Positions 18,884-27,298 of a DNA stretch of 64,000 nucleotides are shown piece after piece. A program made the position numbers and the translations under genes. This DNA is from Torulaspora globosa (lineage: Eukaryota; Ascomycota; Saccharomycetes; Saccharomycetales; Saccharomycetaceae). Below the pieces are notes generated by a model, which did no database searches, was not told the origin of the DNA, and saw only the letters and a list, made by a program, of their open reading frames with translations. The stretch covers positions 62,001 through 126,000 of the forward strand of contig NC_050727.1 of assembly GCF_014133895.1 (NCBI RefSeq), given 5' to 3'. The stretch's first letter is position 1; each line of letters starts with the position of its first letter.

Positions 18884-20950
18884 ATGCTACGTATAGCTGT
18901 AGGTAATGCTGGGCGTTCTGGCCTTCTGCCAGGTAGAATAGCAATTGGTAAATCTTTTGCCTTAGGATCAAAGCGCCTGCCATACACATCTCTACAAATA
19001 GGTAATAGCGGCTCTCAGATATGGAAAAGAGCTATTGGTAATACCAACAAAAACGCTGCTACTCAGCGCAAGGTTGAGCCTCCGAAAGCCGGCGAGGTTG
19101 CTAAATCCGGCACTCCGAGCATGTCGGAACTGAAGATATTGAAGACTCTCGTTCAATACATATGGCCCAAAGGCAACACTAAGGTTAAAATACGTGTGAT
19201 GATTGCACTAGCGCTACTCATTGGAGCGAAGCTTCTGAATGTGCAGGTGCCTTTTTTCTTCAAAGAAACGGTGGATAAAATGAACGTGGATTGGTCAGAT
19301 ACCACTGTAGCGTTGCCAGCATCTATAGCGCTGACCGTAGTATGCTATGGAGCTGCAAGGTTTGGATCTGTATTGTTTGGCGAGTTGAGAAACGCTGTCT
19401 TCTCCCGCGTAGCTCAAAATGCCATTAGGACTGTATCTCTGGAAACTTTCAAGCATTTGATGAGACTAGATCTGGGATGGCATTTGAGCCGGCAAACCGG
19501 AGGCCTGACTAGGGCCATGGACCGGGGCACAAAAGGTATTTCCTATGTGTTAAGTGCGATGGTTTTCCACATATTGCCGATAACGTTTGAGATTTCAGTA
19601 GTTTGCGGTATCTTAACCTATCAATTTGGTGCTTCATTCGCTGGAATCACTTTTGCTACTATGTTACTCTACTCCATTTTTACTATCAAGGTAACGGCAT
19701 GGCGTACAGAGTTCAGAAGAGAGGCCAACAGGGCGGATAACAAGGCGGCCAGTGTTGCGTTGGACTCGCTAATCAATTTCGAAGCTGTCAAACATTTCAA
19801 CAACGAAAACTATCTGGCAGGCAAGTATCACGAGTCACTAATGAAATATCGCGATTCTCAAGTCAAAATAGCCCAGTCGCTAGCCTTCTTGAATGCGGGC
19901 CAGAATTTCATATTTACGTCTGCTCTGGCCTCTATGATGTACATGGGTTGTACTGGAATAATCGGAGGAGATTTGACAGTTGGCGATTTAGTTCTGATCA
20001 ACCAATTGGTTTTCCAATTATCTGTTCCGCTCAACTTTCTTGGCAGCGTTTACCGAGAGCTCAAACAGTCGTTGATTGATATGGAAGCTCTATTCAAGTT
20101 AAGAACCAATGAAGTCAAGATACAGAACGTTGAAAGGCCGCTAATGCTGCCTGAAAACAGCGGCCCGTTCGAAATCAAGTTTGAAAACGTCACTTTCGGT
20201 TATGACCCAAGACGTAAAATCTTAAGGAACGCCTCGTTCACGGTACCCGCAGGCCTGAAGACAGCTGTCGTGGGACCTTCTGGCAGCGGTAAATCAACTA
20301 TTCTGAAGCTGGTGTTCCGGTTTTACGATCCTGAAAGCGGAAGGGTTCTGGTGAACGGGCACGACGTAAGGGACTATGACTTGGACTCGCTCAGACGCGC
20401 GATCGGAGTCGTGCCGCAGGATACTCCGCTGTTCAACGACACCATCTGGGAGAACGTCAAGTTCGGTCGTATCGACGCCTCCGAGAACGAAATAACGCAG
20501 GCCATCGAAAAAGCCCATCTGGCACCACTTATCCACAAGCTGCCCGCGGGTTCAGCCACCATTGTTGGTGAAAGAGGTCTCATGATTAGTGGCGGCGAAA
20601 AGCAGCGACTCGCTATCGCGAGAGTGCTGCTCAAGAGCCCTCCCATCATGTTTTTCGATGAGGCCACCAGTGCTCTGGACACCCACACCGAGCAATCGCT
20701 GCTCAAGACCATCCGCGAGAACTTCGACCGCGGTTCCAAGACCAGCGTCTACATTGCACACAGACTGAGAACCATCGCCGATGCCGACAAAATCATGGTG
20801 CTGGAAGACGGTTCCGTCAGAGAAGAAGGCACACACAGCGAGCTCCTTAGCAGGAAGGACTCGCTCTACAAGCAGCTGTGGAACATACAAGAGAATCTCG
20901 ACGTGATCGAGAGCGAGATCAACAGTGAGCAGAATCTAGAGATCCGATAG
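18884..20950 (+). CDS. ATM1: Mitochondrial inner-membrane ABC transporter Atm1
   Basis: A half-type ABC transporter that exports a glutathione-linked sulphur or iron-sulphur intermediate from the matrix, needed for cytosolic Fe/S protein assembly. It has 688 residues (S. cerevisiae 690). The first 70 or so residues are basic and serine-rich, as in a presequence. A six-helix membrane domain covers about 100-400. The nucleotide-binding domain has Walker [10 protein letters not shown] with K470, signature ISGGEKQR around S569, Walker [12 protein letters not shown] with D592 and E593, and a terminal IAHR H-loop. It follows YME2 in tandem, with ADE4 next. A Cbf1 site lies upstream. Confidence 0.97.
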   Translation: MLRIAVGNAGRSGLLPGRIAIGKSFALGSKRLPYTSLQIGNSGSQIWKRAIGNTNKNAATQRKVEPPKAGEVAKSGTPSMSELKILKTLVQYIWPKGNTKVKIRVMIALALLIGAKLLNVQVPFFFKETVDKMNVDWSDTTVALPASIALTVVCYGAARFGSVLFGELRNAVFSRVAQNAIRTVSLETFKHLMRLDLGWHLSRQTGGLTRAMDRGTKGISYVLSAMVFHILPITFEISVVCGILTYQFGASFAGITFATMLLYSIFTIKVTAWRTEFRREANRADNKAASVALDSLINFEAVKHFNNENYLAGKYHESLMKYRDSQVKIAQSLAFLNAGQNFIFTSALASMMYMGCTGIIGGDLTVGDLVLINQLVFQLSVPLNFLGSVYRELKQSLIDMEALFKLRTNEVKIQNVERPLMLPENSGPFEIKFENVTFGYDPRRKILRNASFTVPAGLKTAVVGPSGSGKSTILKLVFRFYDPESGRVLVNGHDVRDYDLDSLRRAIGVVPQDTPLFNDTIWENVKFGRIDASENEITQAIEKAHLAPLIHKLPAGSATIVGERGLMISGGEKQRLAIARVLLKSPPIMFFDEATSALDTHTEQSLLKTIRENFDRGSKTSVYIAHRLRTIADADKIMVLEDGSVREEGTHSELLSRKDSLYKQLWNIQENLDVIESEINSEQNLEIR

Positions 20951-21129
20951 ACCATCAACAGGCGTTGATCATCTCATCTTATTTTCTCAAATATAGTCGA
21001 TGAGGTCGTTTCTTTTGTTGAAAAAAAATTGGTTGACTTCTTGGAAGCGAACATCTACATTAATCAGATGAGAAACATTGAAAAATTGGACAGTTAGTTA
21101 CTGGCGACCTTGAGCTCTTTCAGAAGTCT

Positions 21130-21138
21130 TATATATAT
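21130..21138 (+). promoter_or_regulatory. TATA element of ADE4
   Basis: TATATATAT lies 104-112 bases before the ADE4 ATG, in the usual range for a yeast TATA box. No exact TGACTC (Bas1/Gcn4) site was found in the 291-base gap. Confidence 0.5.
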
Positions 21139-21241
21139 TTACGATTGGTTACTCAGTATCTGATACGTTTGTCGGAACTCCTAAGTGATTCATTTAGGCG
21201 TTATTGGTGCTTCGGTTTACTGAAAGAGAGATTCGCAAGAG

Positions 21242-22774
21242 ATGTGTGGTATACTTGGTATTGCATTGGCTGACGAAACTTGTCCCGTAGCTCCGGAGCT
21301 TTGCGATGGTAGCATTTTCTTACAGCATAGAGGGCAGGATGCAGCCGGTATTGCCACCTGCGGTGCCCGTGGCAGAATCTACCAGTGCAAAGGTAACGGG
21401 ATGGCCCGCGATGTGTTTACCCAGCAGCGTGTTTCTGGTCTAGCTGGGTCCATGGGTATTGCTCATCTGCGTTATCCTACCGCGGGATCGTCAGCTAACT
21501 CTGAAGCGCAGCCTTTCTATGTTAACAGTCCGTATGGTGTTATGCTGGCACATAATGGTAACTTGGTGAACACTGTATCCCTCCAGAGGTACATGGATGA
21601 GGAGGTTCATCGCCATATCAACACGGACAGTGATTCCGAACTGTTGTTGAACATCTTTGCTGCCGAATTGGAGAAACACAACAAGTACAGAGTCAACAAC
21701 GAGGACGTTTTCCGCGCTCTTGAGGGAGTTTACCGTCTAGTCCGTGGTGGTTATGCCTGTGTCGGTATGCTGGCTGGATTTGCGCTATTCGGTTTCAGAG
21801 ATCCAAATGGTATCAGACCCTTGCTCTTTGGTGAGAGGGTAAACGAAAATGGTACTAAAGATTATATGCTAGCATCAGAGAGTGTCGTTCTCAAGGCGCA
21901 CAATTTCACTACCTATCGCGATCTGAAGCCAGGTGAGGCTGTCATAATCCCTAAGAACTGCGAGAAGGGAGAGCCTGAATTCAAACAAGTCGTTCCAATG
22001 AACAGCCATAGACCTGATCTTTTCGAGTACGTGTATTTCGCAAGGCCGGACAGTGTCCTTGATGGGATTTCTGTTTATCATACAAGACTACGGATGGGTA
22101 CCAAATTGGCCGAGAATATTCTGAAGAGCTTGGGACCTGACGAGGTGGACGTTGTCGTTCCGGTGCCTGATACAGCAAGGACCTGTGCGTTGCAATGTGC
22201 CAATGTTCTAGGAAAGCCATATCGTGAAGGTTTTGTGAAGAACAGGTACGTCGGGAGAACTTTCATCATGCCAAATCAGAAAGAACGTGTGTCATCGGTG
22301 AGACGTAAGTTGAACCCTATGGAATCTGAGTTCCATGGCAAGAAAGTATTAATCGTCGACGACTCTATTGTTAGAGGTACCACGTCGAAAGAGATCGTTA
22401 ACATGGCAAAAGAATCCGGTGCCACCAAGGTGTATTTTGCTTCTGCAGCTCCCGCAATTCGTTACAACCACATCTATGGTATTGATTTAACGGATAACAA
22501 AAACTTAATCGCATACAATAAAACGGAAGAGGAAGTGGCGGAGGCAATAGGCTGTGACAAGGTCATTTACCAATCGCTGGAAGACTTGATAGATTGTTGT
22601 AAAACAGAAAGTATCGATAAATTTGAAGTTGGTGTCTTTACGGGTAACTACGTCACAGGTGTCGAGGACGGCTATTTACATGAATTAGAGAGGGTTCGTG
22701 CCTTGAACCAGTCCAACAAGACCGATGTCAAATCTGAAGTTGACATCGGTTTATATAATGCAGCCGACTACTAA
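21242..22774 (+). CDS. ADE4: Amidophosphoribosyltransferase (first committed step of purine synthesis)
   Basis: Converts PRPP and glutamine to 5-phosphoribosylamine. It has 510 residues, the same as S. cerevisiae Ade4. The protein begins MCGILGIA, so Cys2 is the class II glutamine amidotransferase nucleophile once Met1 is removed. The N-terminal amidotransferase domain covers about 2-230. The phosphoribosyltransferase domain follows, with the PRPP loop VLIVDDSIVRGTT carrying D373 and D374. The protein ends with the usual short acidic and polar tail. It is tandem with ATM1 upstream and DYN3 downstream, the order YMR301C, YMR300C, YMR299C. Confidence 0.98.
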   Translation: MCGILGIALADETCPVAPELCDGSIFLQHRGQDAAGIATCGARGRIYQCKGNGMARDVFTQQRVSGLAGSMGIAHLRYPTAGSSANSEAQPFYVNSPYGVMLAHNGNLVNTVSLQRYMDEEVHRHINTDSDSELLLNIFAAELEKHNKYRVNNEDVFRALEGVYRLVRGGYACVGMLAGFALFGFRDPNGIRPLLFGERVNENGTKDYMLASESVVLKAHNFTTYRDLKPGEAVIIPKNCEKGEPEFKQVVPMNSHRPDLFEYVYFARPDSVLDGISVYHTRLRMGTKLAENILKSLGPDEVDVVVPVPDTARTCALQCANVLGKPYREGFVKNRYVGRTFIMPNQKERVSSVRRKLNPMESEFHGKKVLIVDDSIVRGTTSKEIVNMAKESGATKVYFASAAPAIRYNHIYGIDLTDNKNLIAYNKTEEEVAEAIGCDKVIYQSLEDLIDCCKTESIDKFEVGVFTGNYVTGVEDGYLHELERVRALNQSNKTDVKSEVDIGLYNAADY

Positions 22775-22944
22775 ACAAGTCCGGCCATTTGTAATTTAGA
22801 GATTTATAAACCAAGAGATATGATACTTCGAGTTGAATTTTGGTAGGTGCTCTGACACTTCTTTGTTGTGAGGACAAGAGGACTATTGCTTCATTGAGAA
22901 TGAGGCGATCTCTACAAGTTGCAATCCAACAGTCAAACACAAAA

Positions 22945-23037
22945 ATGTCCTCACTCTCTCAATGTCCGGCTCCTGGAAGCTGCTCGCCAAGACATTGGGT
23001 TCCAAGGCGGAAACACGCTCCAGGAAGACTGCTATAG
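22945..23037 (+). other. Upstream ORF overlapping the DYN3 start, out of frame
   Basis: An ATG at 22945 with A at -3 opens a 30-codon frame ending at 23037. It overlaps the DYN3 start codon at 22962 in a different frame. The DYN3 ATG has T at -3, a weaker context. If transcripts begin upstream of 22945, ribosomes must leak past this AUG to make Dyn3. No homology is recognised in the short peptide. Confidence 0.4.
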
Positions 23038-23897
23038 TATGTGCTCCAACCGTTGAATCATTAAAGCAGTTCGAAGCTCGATGTCTTCCAAATGGGTGCA
23101 ACTTCGCCAATACTACCATGAGTGTTCTGGGATTTAGCTCAGCAGAGGTAGACATTGGCACTACGAACAAAAGGAGGCGGGAGATTCTCGAGCTGGATGC
23201 CTATGCGATATCCTTTCCTATAACAGCATTCGCTTTGGACTATTTAACGGCATTTGTAGATTTGAAGAATGCCGATGATTACAGCATCTCTTGGTTCTTC
23301 GTGTTGGACTGGGCAATGCCGAACCAGAGATTTTGGTTACAAGAGCTGATCTCATCAGTCGATGTGCTGAGCAGCAGTGGCGCTTGTATTCCAGCGGGTT
23401 CCATGACTATCTGCTGTGTAAACACCGACCACATATACACCTGGCAGAAGAATACCACTCAATGGCTTCCAGAGCATGTAGAGCACATCCAGCAAGCTTT
23501 GAGATCCTTCTGCCTGTTGAAAAAGTGTTCACTGCTTTACTATCCAACCCTGTTGCCATCGTCAGCATTGTCTGATTCCGATAAGGAGGCTGCTCTCAAC
23601 GTACTGCTTGGCAAGCTTGACTTGATATCTGCAGATCTAGTGAGCACTTCAGACCTGCGAGTGCCGTGGGGCTCGGACTCGATTGATCTGATAAAGAGGG
23701 CGCCGAAGTCTTTTGAACCTTCCCAGGTCTTCACAAATGAATTTAAGGAGAACTTCGAGGCCTTCATTCCTAGAGTCGTGGCTCCATCGGCCCGCAGCGA
23801 TGAGATGCCAATGGAACAGGAATCGATAGCTCCTTTAAAGATTGACGTGCAGCAGGAACTGCAAAAGATCTACGACCAAGTTCAAAAGCACAAATAA
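22962..23897 (+). CDS. DYN3: Dynein light intermediate chain Dyn3
   Basis: A subunit of cytoplasmic dynein, used for spindle positioning and nuclear migration. It has 311 residues (S. cerevisiae Dyn3 312). Sequence identity to the S. cerevisiae protein is not obvious by eye. The call rests on size, on the fold-like composition (central hydrophobic strands such as YSISWFFVLDWAMPNQ) and on position directly after ADE4, where YMR299C lies. The C-terminus is a short amphipathic helix. A better-context upstream ATG lies out of frame at 22945. Confidence 0.82.
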   Translation: MSGSWKLLAKTLGSKAETRSRKTAIVCAPTVESLKQFEARCLPNGCNFANTTMSVLGFSSAEVDIGTTNKRRREILELDAYAISFPITAFALDYLTAFVDLKNADDYSISWFFVLDWAMPNQRFWLQELISSVDVLSSSGACIPAGSMTICCVNTDHIYTWQKNTTQWLPEHVEHIQQALRSFCLLKKCSLLYYPTLLPSSALSDSDKEAALNVLLGKLDLISADLVSTSDLRVPWGSDSIDLIKRAPKSFEPSQVFTNEFKENFEAFIPRVVAPSARSDEMPMEQESIAPLKIDVQQELQKIYDQVQKHK

Positions 23898-24434
23898 GCC
23901 GACTATGTCTATCCGAAGCTGATTTGCCATGATCTGAAACTATTGTTGAAACTCACATTCACGCTTGGGACTTACCAACAGTAGTAGCGCCGCAGTCGCA
24001 TGTTTGACCATGCAAACAGCAATTGGAACTCTTTATCATGCGGGAAAGAAGAAGCGGGCTCCCATCCGGTGGTGAAGCTGACAGACGAGACATAATGAGA
24101 TGTTAACAGTGTGATTGACCGAACGGTAACGCGCTAGATTCCTCATCTGCGGGAGGCTACGAGCGTTCAAGCAAGATTCTTTTGATAGAGCGTCTAGAAC
24201 TTCCGTGTTCGAAATTCATTAGCTCATTGATGTACTAAACAGCTGCAAGAGTACTTAGGTGTCCCTGCGCTTGCTCAAAGGTTCAAAGGACTTAGGTTGT
24301 TTCGCTGATATTTTTCAAAGCTCATCGCATCGCTTTGAAAATTTTGATTATAAGCGATGAGAACTGGCATTTTCAGCTATTATAGAGGATAACTGCAGGC
24401 ATTCGCTTCCTTCTAAGCCGCTTAGAAGCTGACT
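23898..24434. other. Intergenic region DYN3 / RNH70
   Basis: 537 bases holding the DYN3 3' flank and the RNH70 promoter. The last 120 bases carry two PAC elements and one RRPE. The first 400 bases show nothing recognisable. A B-box-like GTTCGAAATTC has no matching tRNA A-box or cloverleaf. I see no C/D or H/ACA snoRNA signature. Confidence 0.5.
24321..24361 (+). promoter_or_regulatory. PAC and RRPE ribosome-biogenesis elements of RNH70
   Basis: CTCATCGC at 24321-24328 is a PAC core on the minus strand. GAAAATTTT at 24337-24345 is an RRPE. GCGATGAG at 24354-24361 is a second PAC on the plus strand. The trio lies 74-114 bases before the ATG. PAC binds Dot6/Tod6 and RRPE binds Stb3 in S. cerevisiae. 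They are typical of rRNA-processing genes. Confidence 0.7.
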
Positions 24435-26423
24435 ATGGGTCATGCTACTCCTTCTGAGTTGCTGAATGTATCTCCTTCCGAGGAACACCCTTCATCGCAA
24501 CGCCTTACCCCGGAAAACAAGAATAAACGAGATGCTGAGCCCAGTGGCCAGGAGGATAACAGCTTTGTAAATTCCAGAGTAGCGAGGTTGAGTATATGCG
24601 AAGACAGTACCACTGCGAGTGAAATTATGGCTGGTCTTAAGGATTCAGAAAAAGTTGAAATGGTGCAGGATTCGAACAATGGGAACTCAGATCAACAGAA
24701 CGGCAAGCGAGGCAAAAGATCAAAAAGAAGAAGATCCAGCGCAGTATCCGGTCCTGGCTCGGCCAAGGTGAGACAAAGCGTTAAACAGGCAGCTTCTACT
24801 CAGGCGCCCGTAACGAAGAAGAAAAAAAAGGTACTGAAAGCACTATTAGAAGTTAGAGAAATTCCTGCTGGGCGAAAGATAAACATTAAGGACTTGAGAG
24901 ATTTGGTTGTTTTCATTTTGGGTGGTACCAATAATTGTCCTAAATGGATTAACATTGAGAATAGACAGGCGATCAGAAAAGTAGTTGTGTTTCTTGTCCC
25001 TGGGCTACAAGTCGAAGATTTCGGATTTTCAAGCGATTGGAGGTTCAGCAATTCTCAGCAAGCTTTGGGCGAATCCTGCTTGAAAGATTTATCAGATTCA
25101 GGCGCGAAGAAAGATCTTCAAGTCTTCCCTGTCTCGGCACCAGGCTCTAATACTTCACTTTTCTCAGCCTACAATTCATTCATCAATGTGGGGCTTTCCA
25201 AGAAGGAAAAGAAGATTCGTCGTGAGGAGCTTGATAGCAAGAAAATTACGATAAGCGATTTGATTTTGAGCTTAGATGACTTGATTGAAAATAACTATCC
25301 CATTCACCGTGATACCCCCGGTATCACGGATACTATGAGGCAACAGTTGATTCAGCATTACGAACAAGATCCCATCGAATATGTTTCCACCGCTAAGTTT
25401 GACCATGAGGGTTCTCATATTTTTGCTCTCGATTGCGAAATGTGTTTGGCAAAGGACGGATTGGTCTTAACCAGAGTTAGCATGGTTGATTTCAATCTCA
25501 CAGTGATTTACGACAAGCTTGTCAAGCCAGATGTTCCGATCATCGATTATCTTACGAAGTATAGCGGTATCACAGAGGAGAAACTTCTGAACGTGGATAC
25601 AAAGCTGCAAGATGTTCAGCAAGACATCCTGAAGATAGTTAGCGCGGATGACATTTTGATTGGGCATTCTCTGCAGAGTGACCTGGATGCTTTGCAAATG
25701 AAGCATCCAAAGATAGTTGATACTGCAGTTATATTTGACCATAAAGCCGGCCCGCCATTCCGACCAGCTTTACGTTACTTAGCATCAACTTATTTGGAAG
25801 ATGACATTCAGAATAATGACGCTGTTGGTCACGATTCGATTGAAGATTCCATTGCATGTATGAAGCTTGTGAAAATGAAGATCGCAAATGGGATGGGGTT
25901 TGGAATTACTGCTAATACTGAGGATTTGTTTCGTCTGCTGGGAAAGGTAGGCGTAAAGTCTATACGTTTGAGCGATTCTGGGCCTAAATTATCAGTAAGC
26001 ACAGCCGTAGGCTGCGAATCTGCCATACGATGTCGATCTGATGCCGAGATAATCTCTGGATTGCATGAGAATTTAAACAAAAATGATCTCCTGGTTTGTC
26101 GCCTGAGAGGGCTTGAATTTGCGAGAGGCTATGCGACTCCGCCAATTATCCGTTCATGCGAGGTACCTAATGCAGAGGATGCGTTAGCTTTCTTCTCTGA
26201 TTCCTTGCAGAAAACTTACAACGATGCTCCATCCGGCACTCTGATAATGGTTATGTCGGGTTCCGGTAATACAAAGAAATGGAGTGAAATAATGACAGCT
26301 ATCAATAAACTAGACAAAGCCGAAAGAACTGAAGAAAGACAGAGACGTGAGAAAGACATCGAGGAGGCGCTGGCTGTTGCGCGAGACGGCGTAGGCATGA
26401 TGTTGCTCAAGCAAAGCGAATAG
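24435..26423 (+). CDS. RNH70: 3'-5' RNA exonuclease Rnh70/Rex1
   Basis: A nuclear DEDD-family exonuclease that trims 3' ends of 5S rRNA, 5.8S/25S rRNA and some tRNA precursors. It has 662 residues, against about 553 in S. cerevisiae. The N-terminal 130 residues are polar and lysine-rich (GKRGKRSKRRR, KKKKK) and look like nuclear or nucleolar targeting. A later in-frame ATG at residue 65 could be the true start. The exonuclease domain covers about 325-490: FALDCEMC with D333 and E335, then GHSLQSDLDAL, and HDSIEDSIACMKL near its end. The domain call is secure. The start is less so. PAC and RRPE elements upstream fit a role in rRNA maturation. It is convergent with RTT102, 63 bases apart. Confidence 0.93.
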   Translation: MGHATPSELLNVSPSEEHPSSQRLTPENKNKRDAEPSGQEDNSFVNSRVARLSICEDSTTASEIMAGLKDSEKVEMVQDSNNGNSDQQNGKRGKRSKRRRSSAVSGPGSAKVRQSVKQAASTQAPVTKKKKKVLKALLEVREIPAGRKINIKDLRDLVVFILGGTNNCPKWINIENRQAIRKVVVFLVPGLQVEDFGFSSDWRFSNSQQALGESCLKDLSDSGAKKDLQVFPVSAPGSNTSLFSAYNSFINVGLSKKEKKIRREELDSKKITISDLILSLDDLIENNYPIHRDTPGITDTMRQQLIQHYEQDPIEYVSTAKFDHEGSHIFALDCEMCLAKDGLVLTRVSMVDFNLTVIYDKLVKPDVPIIDYLTKYSGITEEKLLNVDTKLQDVQQDILKIVSADDILIGHSLQSDLDALQMKHPKIVDTAVIFDHKAGPPFRPALRYLASTYLEDDIQNNDAVGHDSIEDSIACMKLVKMKIANGMGFGITANTEDLFRLLGKVGVKSIRLSDSGPKLSVSTAVGCESAIRCRSDAEIISGLHENLNKNDLLVCRLRGLEFARGYATPPIIRSCEVPNAEDALAFFSDSLQKTYNDAPSGTLIMVMSGSGNTKKWSEIMTAINKLDKAERTEERQRREKDIEEALAVARDGVGMMLLKQSE

Positions 26424-26486
26424 ACAGGTCTATGTACAAATTCTTTGCTAACTTTTTAAATAGCTGCCTGCGGAGAACGTCCGACA

Positions 26487-27044
26487 TCACTGCATGGTAA
26501 CATCACCTTCGGCGTCTTTATCTGCAATTTGGTCCTGCAATTCCGTCTCTTCAGATGCGTTTGCGGGTTCTGCCGCCTCTGGTTTCTCCTGCACACTGCT
26601 GGCCTTATCCTTCTCACCTGCTTTTGGTGCTGACGTTCCTGCGCTGGACAAGGCTATCATTGACTCGGCGCCTCCCACCGCTCCTCTGATATCTTCCACG
26701 GTCAAGCTATTATTTCTGGCGCCCTCCCCGGTGGCACGAGGAGCACCGCTGCTGGTACCGTTGACACGGTCCAGGGAGTAATTCGCCAGGTCGAAAAGAT
26801 CTCCCTCCTCAATTTCAGCGGAAGCGTTCGAAGCGGGCATCTCGGACTTTAACCAGGTCTTATATTTAAAAGAGTTCTTATGACTGTCCGTCTCCGATCT
26901 TCCACCCTCACCACTACTGTTTCCATGACCCCCGCTGACGGTCTCAGGACGAGATGCTGCATACCAATCGTATCTCCAGTGGCTCTTTTTCTCGGACGCG
27001 CTCAGATAATTCGTGTTGTTCGCTCTTTGTATCAGTGACTCCAT
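26487..27044 (-). CDS. RTT102: Rtt102, small subunit shared by SWI/SNF and RSC
   Basis: A small subunit that stabilises the Arp7-Arp9 module of the SWI/SNF and RSC remodelling complexes. It has 185 residues from the ATG at 27044 (S. cerevisiae 157). The frame is open slightly further upstream but without ATG. Conserved parts are the N-terminal helix MESLIQRANN, then SHWRYDWYAAS, FKYKTWLKSE, and LTVEDIRGAVGG near the end. The middle is Gly/Ser-rich low complexity and accounts for the extra length. It sits between RNH70 and TAF1, exactly as YGR275W lies between YGR276C and YGR274C. Confidence 0.93.
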   Translation of the reverse strand: MESLIQRANNTNYLSASEKKSHWRYDWYAASRPETVSGGHGNSSGEGGRSETDSHKNSFKYKTWLKSEMPASNASAEIEEGDLFDLANYSLDRVNGTSSGAPRATGEGARNNSLTVEDIRGAVGGAESMIALSSAGTSAPKAGEKDKASSVQEKPEAAEPANASEETELQDQIADKDAEGDVTMQ

Positions 27045-27298
27045 TCCGAGTGTCAATTGAGCTTGAAGCAGCCTCCTTATGCTTCTATCATTGGCTTATA
27101 CCGGCTGGTGCCAATTAAGGCTTGAAGATGTTAAAGCTAGCCAAGGCGATCGTGTTGTACGAAGGGTATTGAAGTTCGTCAAAGTTAGCCTTTAATACCT
27201 TCAAGTATATATCATCAACGGCAAGCTGTTGGGAAGGCAGTTGGAACAGGCTGTGTGGTTGATTGGGCGCCAGTTTGCACAGGATAACAGAAGGCAGC

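Noticed and set aside
24176..24230. tRNA gene suggested by a B-box-like GTTCGAAATTC
   Set aside because: No A-box at the right distance, no acceptor-stem pairing and no terminator T-run.
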